Position numbers and translations under genes: made by a program. Positions 15,867 to 23,965 of a stretch of DNA of 64,000 nucleotides are shown in pieces. The first letter of the stretch is position 1, and each line of letters starts with the position of its first letter. This stretch comes from Taishania sp037189645 (GTDB lineage: Bacteria > Bacteroidota > Bacteroidia > Flavobacteriales_D > Crocinitomicaceae), in the NCBI GenBank assembly GCA_037189645.1, contig JBBCIY010000003.1, positions 174,381 through 238,380 of the forward strand, in the 5' to 3' direction. The notes under the pieces are model-generated. The model did no database searches and was not told where the DNA came from. It saw only the letters and a list, made by a program, of their open reading frames with translations.

Positions 15867-16425
15867 TGTGCTTTATTTTAAGTTGTGTATTATCCGTACT
15901 GGTTAAAACGTTCAACTAATAGTCAAAATAGAGATGATAATCTGTAAGGTAATGAGAAATCAGGGTGCTGATCAGTTGTTTTTAAGGACAACTGCAATTC
16001 TCAATTATTTAACCGCAAGTTAGGTAAAAAAATACCCCCTCAGGATTTTTTTACATTTTTTGTGATTTCAAAAAGGCTTGATTTTACTGATGTTTCAGAG
16101 GTAAGTGCTCTGTTTTTCAGTTGTCTAAAAAGCCAATTTCCGGGTGGATAATAGATACTGATTTTTTACGGCTGTCAGCGTCTGTGGAAGAATTTGTTTA
16201 CCGGAAAGAAAATGCAGGGAACAGGCAGGGTGTTTTTTCGTCGGGCAGTTGTGTATGGATTTTTTCATCGCACCACTGTCTTTTAGTTTACACGTTTCCA
16301 GAATGCTAAGAATAAGAGAAAGGTGAACGGCACGTTAATTAACAGGATGCTGTTAACCGATTTTTACCGGGTCACTGTCATAAAACGCCTTTTTACCGTT
16401 ACTTCGTAATAAAGAAAATACGATT
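15867..16425. other. Intergenic region between divergent glycosyltransferase and NlpC/P60 genes
   Basis: About 560 bp without a convincing gene. It presumably holds both promoters. A short plus-strand frame at 16121-16309 has no family likeness and no good start context. A weak 5-bp hairpin followed by five T lies near 16096-16117. Nothing else could be supported. Confidence 0.5.
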
Positions 16426-17325
16426 ATGGCCCGGTTGATATCCTTATTGTTTTTATTAGCTGTTTGTACAACAGTGAGCGCACAAAACCCGGTATTTGAC
16501 CGGTTAGAGCTGTATTATTCCCAGGGACATTACAAAAAAGTATACAGCCAGTCGGGAAAATTACTGAACAAGCCGGAATACGATTATTCAAGAGTTCCAA
16601 CTTTTTACCGTGCTTTGAGTACGTTTCAGCTGTCGGAAAATAAACAATGGCTGAAAACGCGTCCTCATGCCCTGGAAGATGCAACGGAATTGTACCTGGG
16701 ACTGCTTAAAACAAGCGATGGACAGGAAGTGATAGAGAATCACCTGGAAGATGTCGCGGCGTTGAAGCAGGACCTGATGAACAGGATCGGAGATCTGCAA
16801 CGTGAAGGCAGATCGAACGAGGCGGAGAAGTTGCAGGCCATTATCGTGAAGCTGTTTGACCAGGTTCCGGTCATTAATGATGAAACAATCCCGGTAGAGG
16901 AAGCAAAACCGGAGGAAGTTGTGGAAGAGTTTACATTCAATGCCAGGAACCGCGACGAAATCATTCTGTTTGCAAAGCAGCAGTTGGGAAAACCATACGT
17001 ATACGCGGGGAATTCCCCATCCGGGTTTGACTGCTCCGGATTTACAAGCTATGTGTTCAGTGCATACAAAATCAACCTTCCCCGCCGTTCAAGAGATCAG
17101 TACGACGGTTCTAAGAAAGTGAAGGAAAGTAAAGTTCAGAAAGGAGACCTGGTGTTTTTTGATAACGGGAGCGGGGTAAACCATGTCGGGTTGATCGTCT
17201 CTGAACAAGGTGAGTCGCCTGTGATGATCCACGCAAGTACAACCAAAGGAATCGTGATCACCGAAATTAAAAGCTCTTCTTACTGGAGCAAACGCTTAAA
17301 GGGGTACGGAACCTTCCTTGAGTAG
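16426..17325 (+). CDS. Secreted NlpC/P60 (C40) peptidoglycan hydrolase
   Basis: A 299-residue exported protein. The signal peptide covers about 1-20 (core LISLLFLLAVC, cleavage after VSAQ). Residues 22-150 form a helical region with short TPR-like repeats, and the NlpC/P60 domain occupies about 185-299. The catalytic triad is visible: Cys in FDCSGFTSYV, His in VNHVGLIV and His in MIHAST. Such enzymes cleave the D-Glu to meso-DAP bond of peptidoglycan stems. The N-terminal helical part may position it on the wall or on partners. It stands alone on the plus strand. Confidence 0.92.
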   Translation: MARLISLLFLLAVCTTVSAQNPVFDRLELYYSQGHYKKVYSQSGKLLNKPEYDYSRVPTFYRALSTFQLSENKQWLKTRPHALEDATELYLGLLKTSDGQEVIENHLEDVAALKQDLMNRIGDLQREGRSNEAEKLQAIIVKLFDQVPVINDETIPVEEAKPEEVVEEFTFNARNRDEIILFAKQQLGKPYVYAGNSPSGFDCSGFTSYVFSAYKINLPRRSRDQYDGSKKVKESKVQKGDLVFFDNGSGVNHVGLIVSEQGESPVMIHASTTKGIVITEIKSSSYWSKRLKGYGTFLE

Positions 17326-17337
17326 CCGGACAGGTAG

Positions 17338-18240
17338 CTAATTCACTTTGACCACTTCTGTTTCGATCGCATCAGAACTGAATCCAGTGGTCAGGTTGCG
17401 GTGATCCTTAAAATTGAATACCTGCCCGTCTTCCCTGACTTTCTGGATTAGATCAAGGTCCAGTTCCTCAATCTGCCATCCTTCCCACTGAGGTGTTCCC
17501 AGCCCGATGATTCCTTCTTCCTGGAAATGTTTGTCGGGTGTTGAATAGAAGCCGGTATACCCGAAATTGATGTCAACTGCCGGTGACCAGTCCGCGTTTC
17601 CGACTGTCTGCGAAACAACGGCGTAAACCTGCTGTTCCAGTGCTCTTGCACGCGTACCTACGTGCACGCGGGTAGCACCCCGGATCGTTTCCGTACAGCT
17701 GGGAACCAACAATACATCGATCCCGTTTTCAGCCAGGTGATGTGTTCCGATCCCGAATTCACTGTCATAGCAGATCTGGATCCCGAATCTTCCCCAGTCT
17801 GCTTCAAAAACAGTCAGCTTCTTGGGGCAGGTGCTGATTCCCCATTCCTCATCTTCGAACCGTGTCATAAAGAATTTGTCCTGGTACCCCGCCAGTCCTT
17901 TCGGGCCGAAGACGAAAGCGCGGTTATAGTACTTGTTATCAACTTTCACGGGAAAACTGGGAGCAACAATGATCGTATTGTAGCGAATGGCCAGTTCCAT
18001 GTATGTTTCCCTGAACTCAGGAAGCAGCTGCTGCATTTCTGCCAGCTGCAGGTGGACGTCTTGCCGGATCTTTTCCGGAAGGATGCTCACCAGTTCCATA
18101 GAACCATATTCCGGGAATACCAGTAGTGAAGCTGCCTTATCCACAGCGTCCTTAACCCATTCTTCGGCATGTCTTTTCCAGGTTTCCAGGCTGGTATGCC
18201 GGGTGATTGGGTACTGTGCGGCAGCAACTTTAATTTTCAT
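17338..18240 (-). CDS. Carbon-nitrogen hydrolase (nitrilase superfamily)
   Basis: A 300-residue cytoplasmic amidohydrolase. The Glu-Lys-Cys triad is visible: Glu in VFPEYGSME, Lys in YQDKFFMTRFE and Cys in IQICYDSEFG. It lies 1 bp after a GNAT gene, which itself lies 3 bp after an NTF2-like gene. In some bacteria (for example B. subtilis YhcX) a GNAT domain and this type of amidohydrolase are fused in one protein. The adjacency here looks like the unfused version, and the two probably act on the same substrate. The amide substrate is not known. Confidence 0.9.
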   Translation of the reverse strand: MKIKVAAAQYPITRHTSLETWKRHAEEWVKDAVDKAASLLVFPEYGSMELVSILPEKIRQDVHLQLAEMQQLLPEFRETYMELAIRYNTIIVAPSFPVKVDNKYYNRAFVFGPKGLAGYQDKFFMTRFEDEEWGISTCPKKLTVFEADWGRFGIQICYDSEFGIGTHHLAENGIDVLLVPSCTETIRGATRVHVGTRARALEQQVYAVVSQTVGNADWSPAVDINFGYTGFYSTPDKHFQEEGIIGLGTPQWEGWQIEELDLDLIQKVREDGQVFNFKDHRNLTTGFSSDAIETEVVKVN

Positions 18241-18241
18241 C

Positions 18242-18838
18242 TTATTTCAATGTTTTCAGCCAGAAAGTTAATGTTTTGTCTGTTTCTGTTGTTTCGCCTA
18301 GGTCCAGCCAGCTCATTTTGCAGGTTAGCCTAGGATGTTTGATATATTCCCGCTTTTTCCAGAATGCATCATTCGCAACATAATCCTGTGGTTTTAACGG
18401 GTGGTGCTCCGGCCTGTTTACCGAGCAGAACGCAGTGATTTTATAGTTCCCGGATGAACGGGCAAATGATTCCCGCTCGTCGAAGAAACGATGTCCCAGG
18501 CCCCGCCCTCTGTAGGCTTTCAGCAAGATACTTTCTCCGAAATAGAAAATAGAATCAATATCATATCCTGCATCTGTGAATGGCTTGCGGACGTTCTCCG
18601 TTTCATCTTTTAATGGCACGCAGGTAGTTGCTCCAACCATTTCTTCCCCGTCATATACGGCAAATACCAGCGCATTTTCACAGGTAGCATACGTTTGAAT
18701 ATAGGCCAGCTCATAGTCCAATGTACCTTCATAGAGGTAAGGGAAATCCCTGAAAACAGCGATCCTCAGCTTTGCAAAATCAGGCGCAAAACTGAGGATG
18801 TCATTCCCTTGCTTTTTTACAAATGTGAGCTGATCCAT
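18242..18838 (-). CDS. GNAT-family N-acetyltransferase
   Basis: A 198-residue acyltransferase with a GNAT core. The acetyl-CoA pyrophosphate-binding loop is in LKAYRGRGLGHRFFDER (R/Q-x-x-G-x-G/A type), preceded by a beta strand with DGEEMVGATTCVPL. The context is the middle of a tight three-gene operon with an NTF2-like protein and a nitrilase-type hydrolase. It probably acts with the hydrolase, since fused GNAT-nitrilase proteins exist. The acceptor amine is unknown. Confidence 0.88.
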   Translation of the reverse strand: MDQLTFVKKQGNDILSFAPDFAKLRIAVFRDFPYLYEGTLDYELAYIQTYATCENALVFAVYDGEEMVGATTCVPLKDETENVRKPFTDAGYDIDSIFYFGESILLKAYRGRGLGHRFFDERESFARSSGNYKITAFCSVNRPEHHPLKPQDYVANDAFWKKREYIKHPRLTCKMSWLDLGETTETDKTLTFWLKTLK

Positions 18839-18841
18839 TCG

Positions 18842-19243
18842 TCAGGAAACCAGTTCAATCCATAATTCCAGGTTGTAATGTGTTGCGACACGTACAATCT
18901 TCCCGTCTTTTACTTTCAGGAAAGATGCTGCCGGCAATACATAAGCCTGACCTTCCGCAGGAGGCAGTCCTTTTTCCGCTTTCTTGTAGATTCCGTTTAC
19001 CGTAAACTCGGCCGAGATGCAGCCGTCATTCTCTTCGGAAACATAAAATTTCATATTTGTCAGCGTTTCTTCGTAAGAATCATCCATCTTCTGAAGAAAG
19101 GCCCTGAACAGCTCTTTCCCTTCACGAGGCTCTCCCTGGTTGGGTTCGTGGCGGATATCATCACCCACTAATGCAAGCATTCCGTTCCAGTCTTTATCGT
19201 TAAATGCTGCGTAATAATCCTTTACAATTTTTAATGCGTCCAT
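18842..19243 (-). CDS. NTF2-like/SnoaL (ketosteroid-isomerase-related) protein
   Basis: A 133-residue cone-fold protein of the SnoaL/ketosteroid-isomerase-like group. It has an N-terminal helix DALKIVKDYYAAFNDKDW, a strand ending in DDIRHEPNQGEPREGKELF, and a C-terminal strand with VKDGKIVRVATHYNLELW. The fold serves small-molecule binding or isomerase/hydrolase chemistry. It is the first gene of the operon with the GNAT and nitrilase-type genes. The ligand cannot be deduced. Confidence 0.85.
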   Translation of the reverse strand: MDALKIVKDYYAAFNDKDWNGMLALVGDDIRHEPNQGEPREGKELFRAFLQKMDDSYEETLTNMKFYVSEENDGCISAEFTVNGIYKKAEKGLPPAEGQAYVLPAASFLKVKDGKIVRVATHYNLELWIELVS

Positions 19244-19543
19244 TTTTGTGAAATTTTTATGTGAAATTAGTGATATTCTTCAAATTTATTGTTTTGAAAT
19301 AGTTAAAAACAATCGAATGAGACACTGGTATTTCAGACAAGGTTTTCTTGTGCCGGAACAACTGTTTTTTATATGCGTATTTCTACTTATTGTCCTTTAG
19401 GTCTTTTTACCTGATTTTGTCCTGGTCTGACAGATTTTGAATTTTATTAGCTATAATTGAATGTTTTTTTGTTTAACTGCCTTCATTGTGAGATTCCATA
19501 TAAGATAGTTGAAGCACCAATTATCACAAAAAAGGTAAAACGG
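19244..19543 (+). ncRNA. Candidate small RNA region ending at an orphan terminator
   Basis: About 300 bp with no credible protein gene. It ends at a strong plus-strand terminator (19544-19568), although both flanking protein genes are on the minus strand. Something on the plus strand must therefore be transcribed through here. No fully convincing TAnnTTTG promoter was found, and the 5' end is unknown. A small RNA, or a very short ORF, is inferred. Confidence 0.3.
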
Positions 19544-19568
19544 GAGCCAAATTTATTTGGCTCTTTTT
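19544..19568 (+). terminator. Orphan Rho-independent terminator (plus strand)
   Basis: A perfect 9-bp stem (GAGCCAAAT with ATTTGGCTC) has a 2-nt nominal loop, probably opened to 4 or more, and is followed by TTTTTATTTT. It has no upstream plus-strand gene. On the minus strand the T tract is displaced by several bases, so the plus direction is favoured. Confidence 0.75.
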
Positions 19569-19623
19569 ATTTTGATCCAGAGTGTTTTGGATGCGTTTAG
19601 CTCAAATGAAAGAAAAGGCCGTA

Positions 19624-20046
19624 TTATTGACCCGGGCTCTTTTTCAGGTCCAGGATGAAATCAACCCGCATATTGGCCAGCTCGTCTTTTTTGTTCTTTT
19701 CCGGGAACACCACGGGCATTGTGTTTTTAACGCCTATGGTTGTTAATTGCTGCTTGCTTGCTCCGAATAACAGCAGGTAGTCACGTACGACCCTGGCACG
19801 CTTTTTAGCCAGTCCGTTCCTGTTTACACAGCAGACATGTCCCCGGATAGTTACATGTAAGCCGGGAGTTCTTCGGATGGAATCTGCGAGCTTGTATATG
19901 AATGGGATGTATTCCGGCTTTAATTGCGCCGATGCATCTTCAAACTGGATATTGAGCTTGCTGTAATCAATATCCTGTAAGTGGTGGCTCTGTGCTTTTG
20001 CAGAACCGGCCCATGCAATCAATAGAATGGTCACGAATGCGTTCAT
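19624..20046 (-). CDS. Small OmpA-family peptidoglycan-associating protein
   Basis: A 140-residue secreted protein. ATG 20046 is preferred because it gives a good signal peptide (NAFVTILLIAWAGSAKAQ). Upstream in-frame codons add a stretch with no secretory logic, and TATTTTGC sits just upstream of this start. The mature part is an OmpA-C-like domain: FEDASAQLKPEYIPFIYKLA, then IRGHVCCVNRNGLAKKRARVVRDYL. The latter resembles the peptidoglycan-binding helix, with an Arg-rich turn but CCVN where TD/N is usual. It is shorter than most OmpA proteins and has no barrel. Confidence 0.78.
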   Translation of the reverse strand: MNAFVTILLIAWAGSAKAQSHHLQDIDYSKLNIQFEDASAQLKPEYIPFIYKLADSIRRTPGLHVTIRGHVCCVNRNGLAKKRARVVRDYLLLFGASKQQLTTIGVKNTMPVVFPEKNKKDELANMRVDFILDLKKSPGQ

Positions 20047-20203
20047 CTGGATGCAAAATAGCGAAAAATAACTGTACCGTTCTAAAAAATAAGTGATCAT
20101 TTTCTCACAGAAAGGTTGCGTACGACAGGTAATGACGGATCCGCAAAATAAAAATGCCTGCAATGTATTGCAGGCATTTTACCAATAGCAACCTTAATTG
20201 GAT

Positions 20204-20461
20204 TTATTTATCAATGGATCCGGTTACACGCTTCATGAACTCATTGAGCGCTTCACGTTGCGTTTTACCGTTTCGGATCTCAGCCTGCACTTCCAAAGCA
20301 CCGGAAAGATTCGACAGCAATTCTCCGATAACATCCAGTTCTTCGTCTTTAACCCCGGGAGCATCAATTAAATGTTCCAGGACCTCCATCGTTTCGTGGA
20401 TGAAATCTTCATCGTTTTTTTCGATGAATTCAAGTGTGTGTTTAATGACCGGCAACCTCAT
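20204..20461 (-). CDS. DUF6952-like small acidic protein in peroxiredoxin operon
   Basis: An 85-residue, mostly helical acidic protein without cysteine or membrane segments. It overlaps the end of the upstream thioredoxin gene by 20 bp, showing translational coupling. It resembles the small DUF6952 proteins found beside thioredoxin/peroxiredoxin genes in Bacteroidota (family name from memory). Its role in peroxide defence is inferred only from this conserved company. Confidence 0.75.
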   Translation of the reverse strand: MRLPVIKHTLEFIEKNDEDFIHETMEVLEHLIDAPGVKDEELDVIGELLSNLSGALEVQAEIRNGKTQREALNEFMKRVTGSIDK

Positions 20462-20756
20462 TGAGAACTTCTTGTATGATTTCTACTTTATTCCCCTGTG
20501 TTTGCCTTATCAGTTCTCCTTTCACGAATCCTGCGAATGTCGGTAAGTTGTTGACATCTGCATGCTTGCGTGAATTCGGGTATTTTTCTGCATCTACGTA
20601 GTAAAATTCAACAGATGGGTTTTCTTCTGCCATTCGTTTGAACTTCGGCTTCGTAATTTTACAGTTTCCACACCAGGACGCACCGTACTGAACCATAACC
20701 TTCTCAGAATTATTCAACAGCACATCCAGATTATCTTCAGTGATTTCCGTAAACAT
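20442..20756 (-). CDS. Thioredoxin-family protein with WCGNC active site
   Basis: A 104-residue cytoplasmic thioredoxin fold. The redox motif is WCGNC (C29, C32) instead of the usual WCGPC, which would shift the redox potential. The cis-proline loop is visible in NNLPTFAGF. It starts 13 bp after the peroxiredoxin gene and overlaps the DUF6952-like gene. It is most likely the dedicated reductant of the neighbouring peroxiredoxin. Confidence 0.92.
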   Translation of the reverse strand: MFTEITEDNLDVLLNNSEKVMVQYGASWCGNCKITKPKFKRMAEENPSVEFYYVDAEKYPNSRKHADVNNLPTFAGFVKGELIRQTQGNKVEIIQEVLNEVAGH

Positions 20757-20769
20757 AGTGTTTCGCTTT

Positions 20770-21387
20770 TTAGTGTTTGCTCAAATATTCAGCAGTACTG
20801 TTTCTGTCTGCTCTCATTGCTTCTTTTCCTTCTTCCCAGTTGGCAGGACATACTTCACCATGTTGCTGCACGTGTGTGTAAGCGTCTACCAGCCGGATGA
20901 ATTCAGTGACATTTCTTCCCAATGGCATGTGGTTGATTGATTCATGGAAAACAGTCCCTTCTTCGTCGATCAGGTAAGTTGCACGGTAAGGAACATTGTC
21001 TCCTTCCGACTCTTCATCGAACTGATCGTAATCCAGGATTCCCAGTTCTTCAGCCAGGATGCGTGTGGAATCAGCAATTAAAGGAAAACGTACTCCTTCG
21101 ATTCCTCCGTTGTCTTTTGTCGTGTTTAACCATGCAAAGTGAACTTCGGCAGTATCACACGATGCTCCGATCACCAGCGTATTTCTTTTTGCGAACTCAG
21201 CGGCAGCTTCCTGGAAAGCGTGGATTTCAGTCGGACAAACAAATGTGAAATCTTTAGGATACCAGAACAGTAATACTTTCTTCTTTTCGTTTACAGCTTT
21301 TTCCAATACATTGATCTTAAAAGTGTCTCCCAATTCGTCGATTGCGTTTACTGAAACAGACGGAAATTTTTGTCCTACAATACTCAT
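20770..21387 (-). CDS. Typical 2-Cys peroxiredoxin (AhpC/Prx1 type)
   Basis: A 205-residue thiol peroxidase that reduces hydrogen and organic peroxides. The peroxidatic Cys51 lies in YPKDFTFVCPTEI and the resolving Cys180 in GEVCPANW, the hallmark of typical 2-Cys enzymes. It is the first gene of an operon with a WCGNC thioredoxin and a small acidic protein. No AhpF or OxyR gene is adjacent, so reduction by the thioredoxin is the natural assumption. A TATCTTTGT promoter box lies about 44 bp upstream. Confidence 0.95.
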   Translation of the reverse strand: MSIVGQKFPSVSVNAIDELGDTFKINVLEKAVNEKKKVLLFWYPKDFTFVCPTEIHAFQEAAAEFAKRNTLVIGASCDTAEVHFAWLNTTKDNGGIEGVRFPLIADSTRILAEELGILDYDQFDEESEGDNVPYRATYLIDEEGTVFHESINHMPLGRNVTEFIRLVDAYTHVQQHGEVCPANWEEGKEAMRADRNSTAEYLSKH

Positions 21388-21430
21388 AACTCTTGTTTTT
21401 TATATGTGATTATTAATTTAATTCTGCCCA

Positions 21431-21438
21431 CAAAGATA
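21431..21438 (-). promoter_or_regulatory. -7 box of the peroxiredoxin operon
   Basis: TATCTTTG on the minus strand, followed by T, matches the Bacteroidota -7 consensus TAnnTTTGY. It would give a 5' leader of about 37 nt. A clear -33 TTTG at the right spacing is not seen. Confidence 0.45.
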
Positions 21439-21623
21439 CATAGCTTTTACGGTAGATGTGATCACAAATCTCAATATCTGTATAGATAAAATCTATTAAG
21501 TGTTTTTTATTTGTTTATTTTATTGATGAAGTGATGCTGAATCAAAAAATCCGGTTTGTTTCTACCAAGGAAAGCTTTTTGGCTGTATCTTCGTATATGA
21601 AGAATATATCAAATCGTTGAATT

Positions 21624-22856
21624 ATGACAACCGATCCGGAATTACTCAAACATTTGATGCAGCAAGGGAGTTTGTTGCCGCAGGAGGAAATGCTTGAAAT
21701 CGCAAGAAAAAAAGGAAGCCTGAATATCGGGATCCCCAAGGAAATTTCATTCCAGGAGAACAGGGTTGCATTGGTTCCCGAGGCGGTTTCTCTTCTGGTT
21801 TTGAACGGGCATAGCGTAAAAATAGAAACCAAAAGTGGGGAAGGAGCGAATTTTTCGGACAGGGAATACAGCGAGGCGGGTGCGCAGATCTGCTACAGCA
21901 AGGAAGAGATCTTCAAATGCGATATTATTTTTAAGGTGGCTCCGCCATCCGAAGAAGAGATTGATATGATGCCCGGGCACCAGACACTGATCTCTGCCCT
22001 GCAGATCTCCATTCAGCCGAAAGTCATTCTGCAGAAGCTGATCAGCAAAAAAATCACGGCGATAGCCTGGGATTATATCCGCGATGAAGAAGGTGTATTT
22101 CCCGTTGTCCGTGCCATGGGAGAGATGGCCGGAACAACTTCCATCCTCGTAGCGGGAGAGCTGCTTTCTTCGTTCAGCAATGGAAAAGGAATGATGCTCG
22201 GAGGAGTTCCGGGAGTTCAGCCGTCGGAGGTGGTGGTGATCGGAGCCGGATCTGTTGGTGAATACGCAACCCGGGCGGCATTGGGGCTGGGAGCCAATGT
22301 CAAGGTATTCGATAATTCACTTTCCCGCCTGAGGCGTTTGCAGAATGACCTGGGAACCCGGATCTATACTTCTGTCATTCAGCCGAAGGTGTTGGCGAAA
22401 GCGCTTATGCGCGCGGATGTGGCCATCGGTGCGTTGAGGGCTCCGCTGGGAAGGACTCCGTGTATCGTAACGGAAGAGATGGTGCGCGAAATGAAGCAGG
22501 GATCCGTTATTGTCGATGTGAGTATCGACCAGGGAGGATGCTTTGAAACGTCCCGTATCACCAATCATAAAAAACCTACTTTTGTTGAGCATGGCATCAT
22601 TCACTATTGCGTGCCCAACATTGCTTCCCGTATTTCCAGGACGGCCTCTTTTGCTTTGTCCAACATCTTTTCCCCGATTTTGCTGGAAATGGGAAATGCC
22701 GGAGGATGTGAGAACCTGATCGCAAACGATTACGGCTTCCGCAGCGGAGTCTATATCTACAAAGGAAATCTCACAAGTGAAGTGCTTGGAAAAGTGTTCG
22801 AACTGAAATACAAAAGCATCGAATTGTTATTGATAGGGTTGAAAAGAGGGCAGTGA
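21624..22856 (+). CDS. ald: Alanine dehydrogenase
   Basis: A 410-residue NAD-dependent alanine dehydrogenase of the Ald/PNT family, interconverting L-alanine and pyruvate plus ammonia. The N-terminal domain begins with IGIPKEISFQENRVALVP and EAVSLLVLNGHSV. The NAD-binding Rossmann loop is VVVIGAGSVGEYATRAALGLG, and VDVSIDQGGCFETS is the conserved C-terminal segment of the family. An N-terminal extension of about 35 residues precedes the usual start. The stop overlaps the ATG of the next gene (TGATG). Confidence 0.93.
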   Translation: MTTDPELLKHLMQQGSLLPQEEMLEIARKKGSLNIGIPKEISFQENRVALVPEAVSLLVLNGHSVKIETKSGEGANFSDREYSEAGAQICYSKEEIFKCDIIFKVAPPSEEEIDMMPGHQTLISALQISIQPKVILQKLISKKITAIAWDYIRDEEGVFPVVRAMGEMAGTTSILVAGELLSSFSNGKGMMLGGVPGVQPSEVVVIGAGSVGEYATRAALGLGANVKVFDNSLSRLRRLQNDLGTRIYTSVIQPKVLAKALMRADVAIGALRAPLGRTPCIVTEEMVREMKQGSVIVDVSIDQGGCFETSRITNHKKPTFVEHGIIHYCVPNIASRISRTASFALSNIFSPILLEMGNAGGCENLIANDYGFRSGVYIYKGNLTSEVLGKVFELKYKSIELLLIGLKRGQ

Positions 22857-23314
22857 TGAAGGTTATTCAGCCGTTAAATTTACCGAAAGCACCGTTAAAG
22901 CTTGAAAAAAGAAAAGGTGATTTGTACGTTTGGTGTGCTGTACGGAAAAAACTTCTGCTGCTGACACCGGAAGAATGGGTACGCCAGCACCTGATCCATT
23001 ACCTGATCGATACGGTTCGGGTTCCGGTAGAACGGATTGTATCTGAATACAGCATCCAGGTGAACGGGCTTTCCCGGCGCTGTGATGTGGTGGTGATCGG
23101 CCGGAACGGCAAGCCCCGGATGATTGTTGAATGCAAAGCAGCTTCTGTCCCGGTGAATGAGCGGGTATTATTCCAGATCGCGCAGTACAACCGGGAATTG
23201 CAGGTGGATTACCTCATGCTGAGCAACGGTATCGATCATTTTGTCTCCAGGATAAATCCCGAAACAGGAGAGCTGGAGCGGCAGGAGTTCCTGGAAGCGG
23301 AATGGCTGGAGTAG
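22856..23314 (+). CDS. HsdR_N-type PD-(D/E)XK nuclease-domain protein
   Basis: A 152-residue protein matching the stand-alone type I restriction HsdR N-terminal domain (HSDR_N_2) found widely in Bacteroidota. The PD-(D/E)XK-type core is visible as D77 in RRCDVVVIG and E92-x-K94 in IVECKAA, with a downstream QIAQYNREL helix. No helicase or methylase genes are near, so it is not part of a restriction system here. It is translationally coupled to alanine dehydrogenase, which is an odd pairing. The role is unknown; a DNA-repair or housekeeping nuclease is possible. Confidence 0.82.
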   Translation: MKVIQPLNLPKAPLKLEKRKGDLYVWCAVRKKLLLLTPEEWVRQHLIHYLIDTVRVPVERIVSEYSIQVNGLSRRCDVVVIGRNGKPRMIVECKAASVPVNERVLFQIAQYNRELQVDYLMLSNGIDHFVSRINPETGELERQEFLEAEWLE

Positions 23315-23388
23315 TGGCAGCGATCACCGGATGACCGGCGTTTTCCTTTTTCCGGACTACAAATTTTTCTTAAAATTGACAGCCTGCG

Positions 23389-23419
23389 TTGGTTTATGAC
23401 AATAGTTGCTTATCTTTGC
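23389..23419 (+). promoter_or_regulatory. Bacteroidota-type promoter of tag
   Basis: TTG at 23389-23391 is followed after 19 nt by TATCTTTGC (23411-23419), an excellent match to the -33/-7 consensus. The ATG at 23423 begins 3-4 nt later, so the mRNA may be leaderless. Confidence 0.65.
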
Positions 23420-23422
23420 TAT

Positions 23423-23965
23423 ATGTCCTATTGTGATTATTGTAAAAACCTTCCTGAAGATAATGTACACCGTGTTTACCACGATACAATGTACGGATTT
23501 CCGATCACGGATGATAACGAATTGTTTGGCCGGTTGCTGTTAGAGATCAACCAGGCTGGGTTATCCTGGGAGACGATTTTGAAAAAACAGCATTCTTTCA
23601 GGAATGCATACAGCAATTTTGAGATAGGGAAGGTGGCGGCCTATACGGAAGAAGACCGGGAGCGGCTGATGAACGATGCGGGTATTATCAGGAACCGCCT
23701 GAAGATCAACGCTGCTATTCACAATGCCCGTGAAATACTGACGATACAGGAAGAAAACGGCAGCTTTAAGCAATGGTTGGATGCGCAGGAATGCAGGACC
23801 CGGGAAGAGTGGGTAAAGCTGTTCAAAAAGCGCTTTAAATTCACTGGAGGAGAAATCGTTAACGAATTTTTAATGAGTACAGGGTATTTAAAAGGTGCGC
23901 ATATTGAAAATTGCATTATTTTTGATGAAGTGATAAAAAACAAGCCAATATGGTCAGAGCGATAA
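23423..23965 (+). CDS. tag: DNA-3-methyladenine glycosylase I
   Basis: A 180-residue base-excision repair enzyme that removes 3-methyladenine from DNA. The zinc-site ligands are present (Cys near the N-terminus in SYCDYC, His in VYHDTMYG, and His and Cys in GAHIENC). The catalytic/recognition segment reads LEINQAGLSWETILKKQ, and the DAGIIRNRLKI motif is typical. An upstream in-frame ATG (23396) lies inside the promoter, so ATG 23423 is chosen, matching the usual Tag N-terminus. The 3' end overlaps the next gene by 16 bp. Confidence 0.93.
   Translation: MSYCDYCKNLPEDNVHRVYHDTMYGFPITDDNELFGRLLLEINQAGLSWETILKKQHSFRNAYSNFEIGKVAAYTEEDRERLMNDAGIIRNRLKINAAIHNAREILTIQEENGSFKQWLDAQECRTREEWVKLFKKRFKFTGGEIVNEFLMSTGYLKGAHIENCIIFDEVIKNKPIWSER

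Noticed and set aside
16096..16117. Weak hairpin followed by five T
   Set aside because: The stem is only 5 bp and no transcript is known to end there; kept only as a note in the intergenic entry.
16121..16309. Short plus-strand open frame in the intergenic region
   Set aside because: No family likeness, no promoter or ribosome-binding signal, and a composition unlike real proteins of the window.
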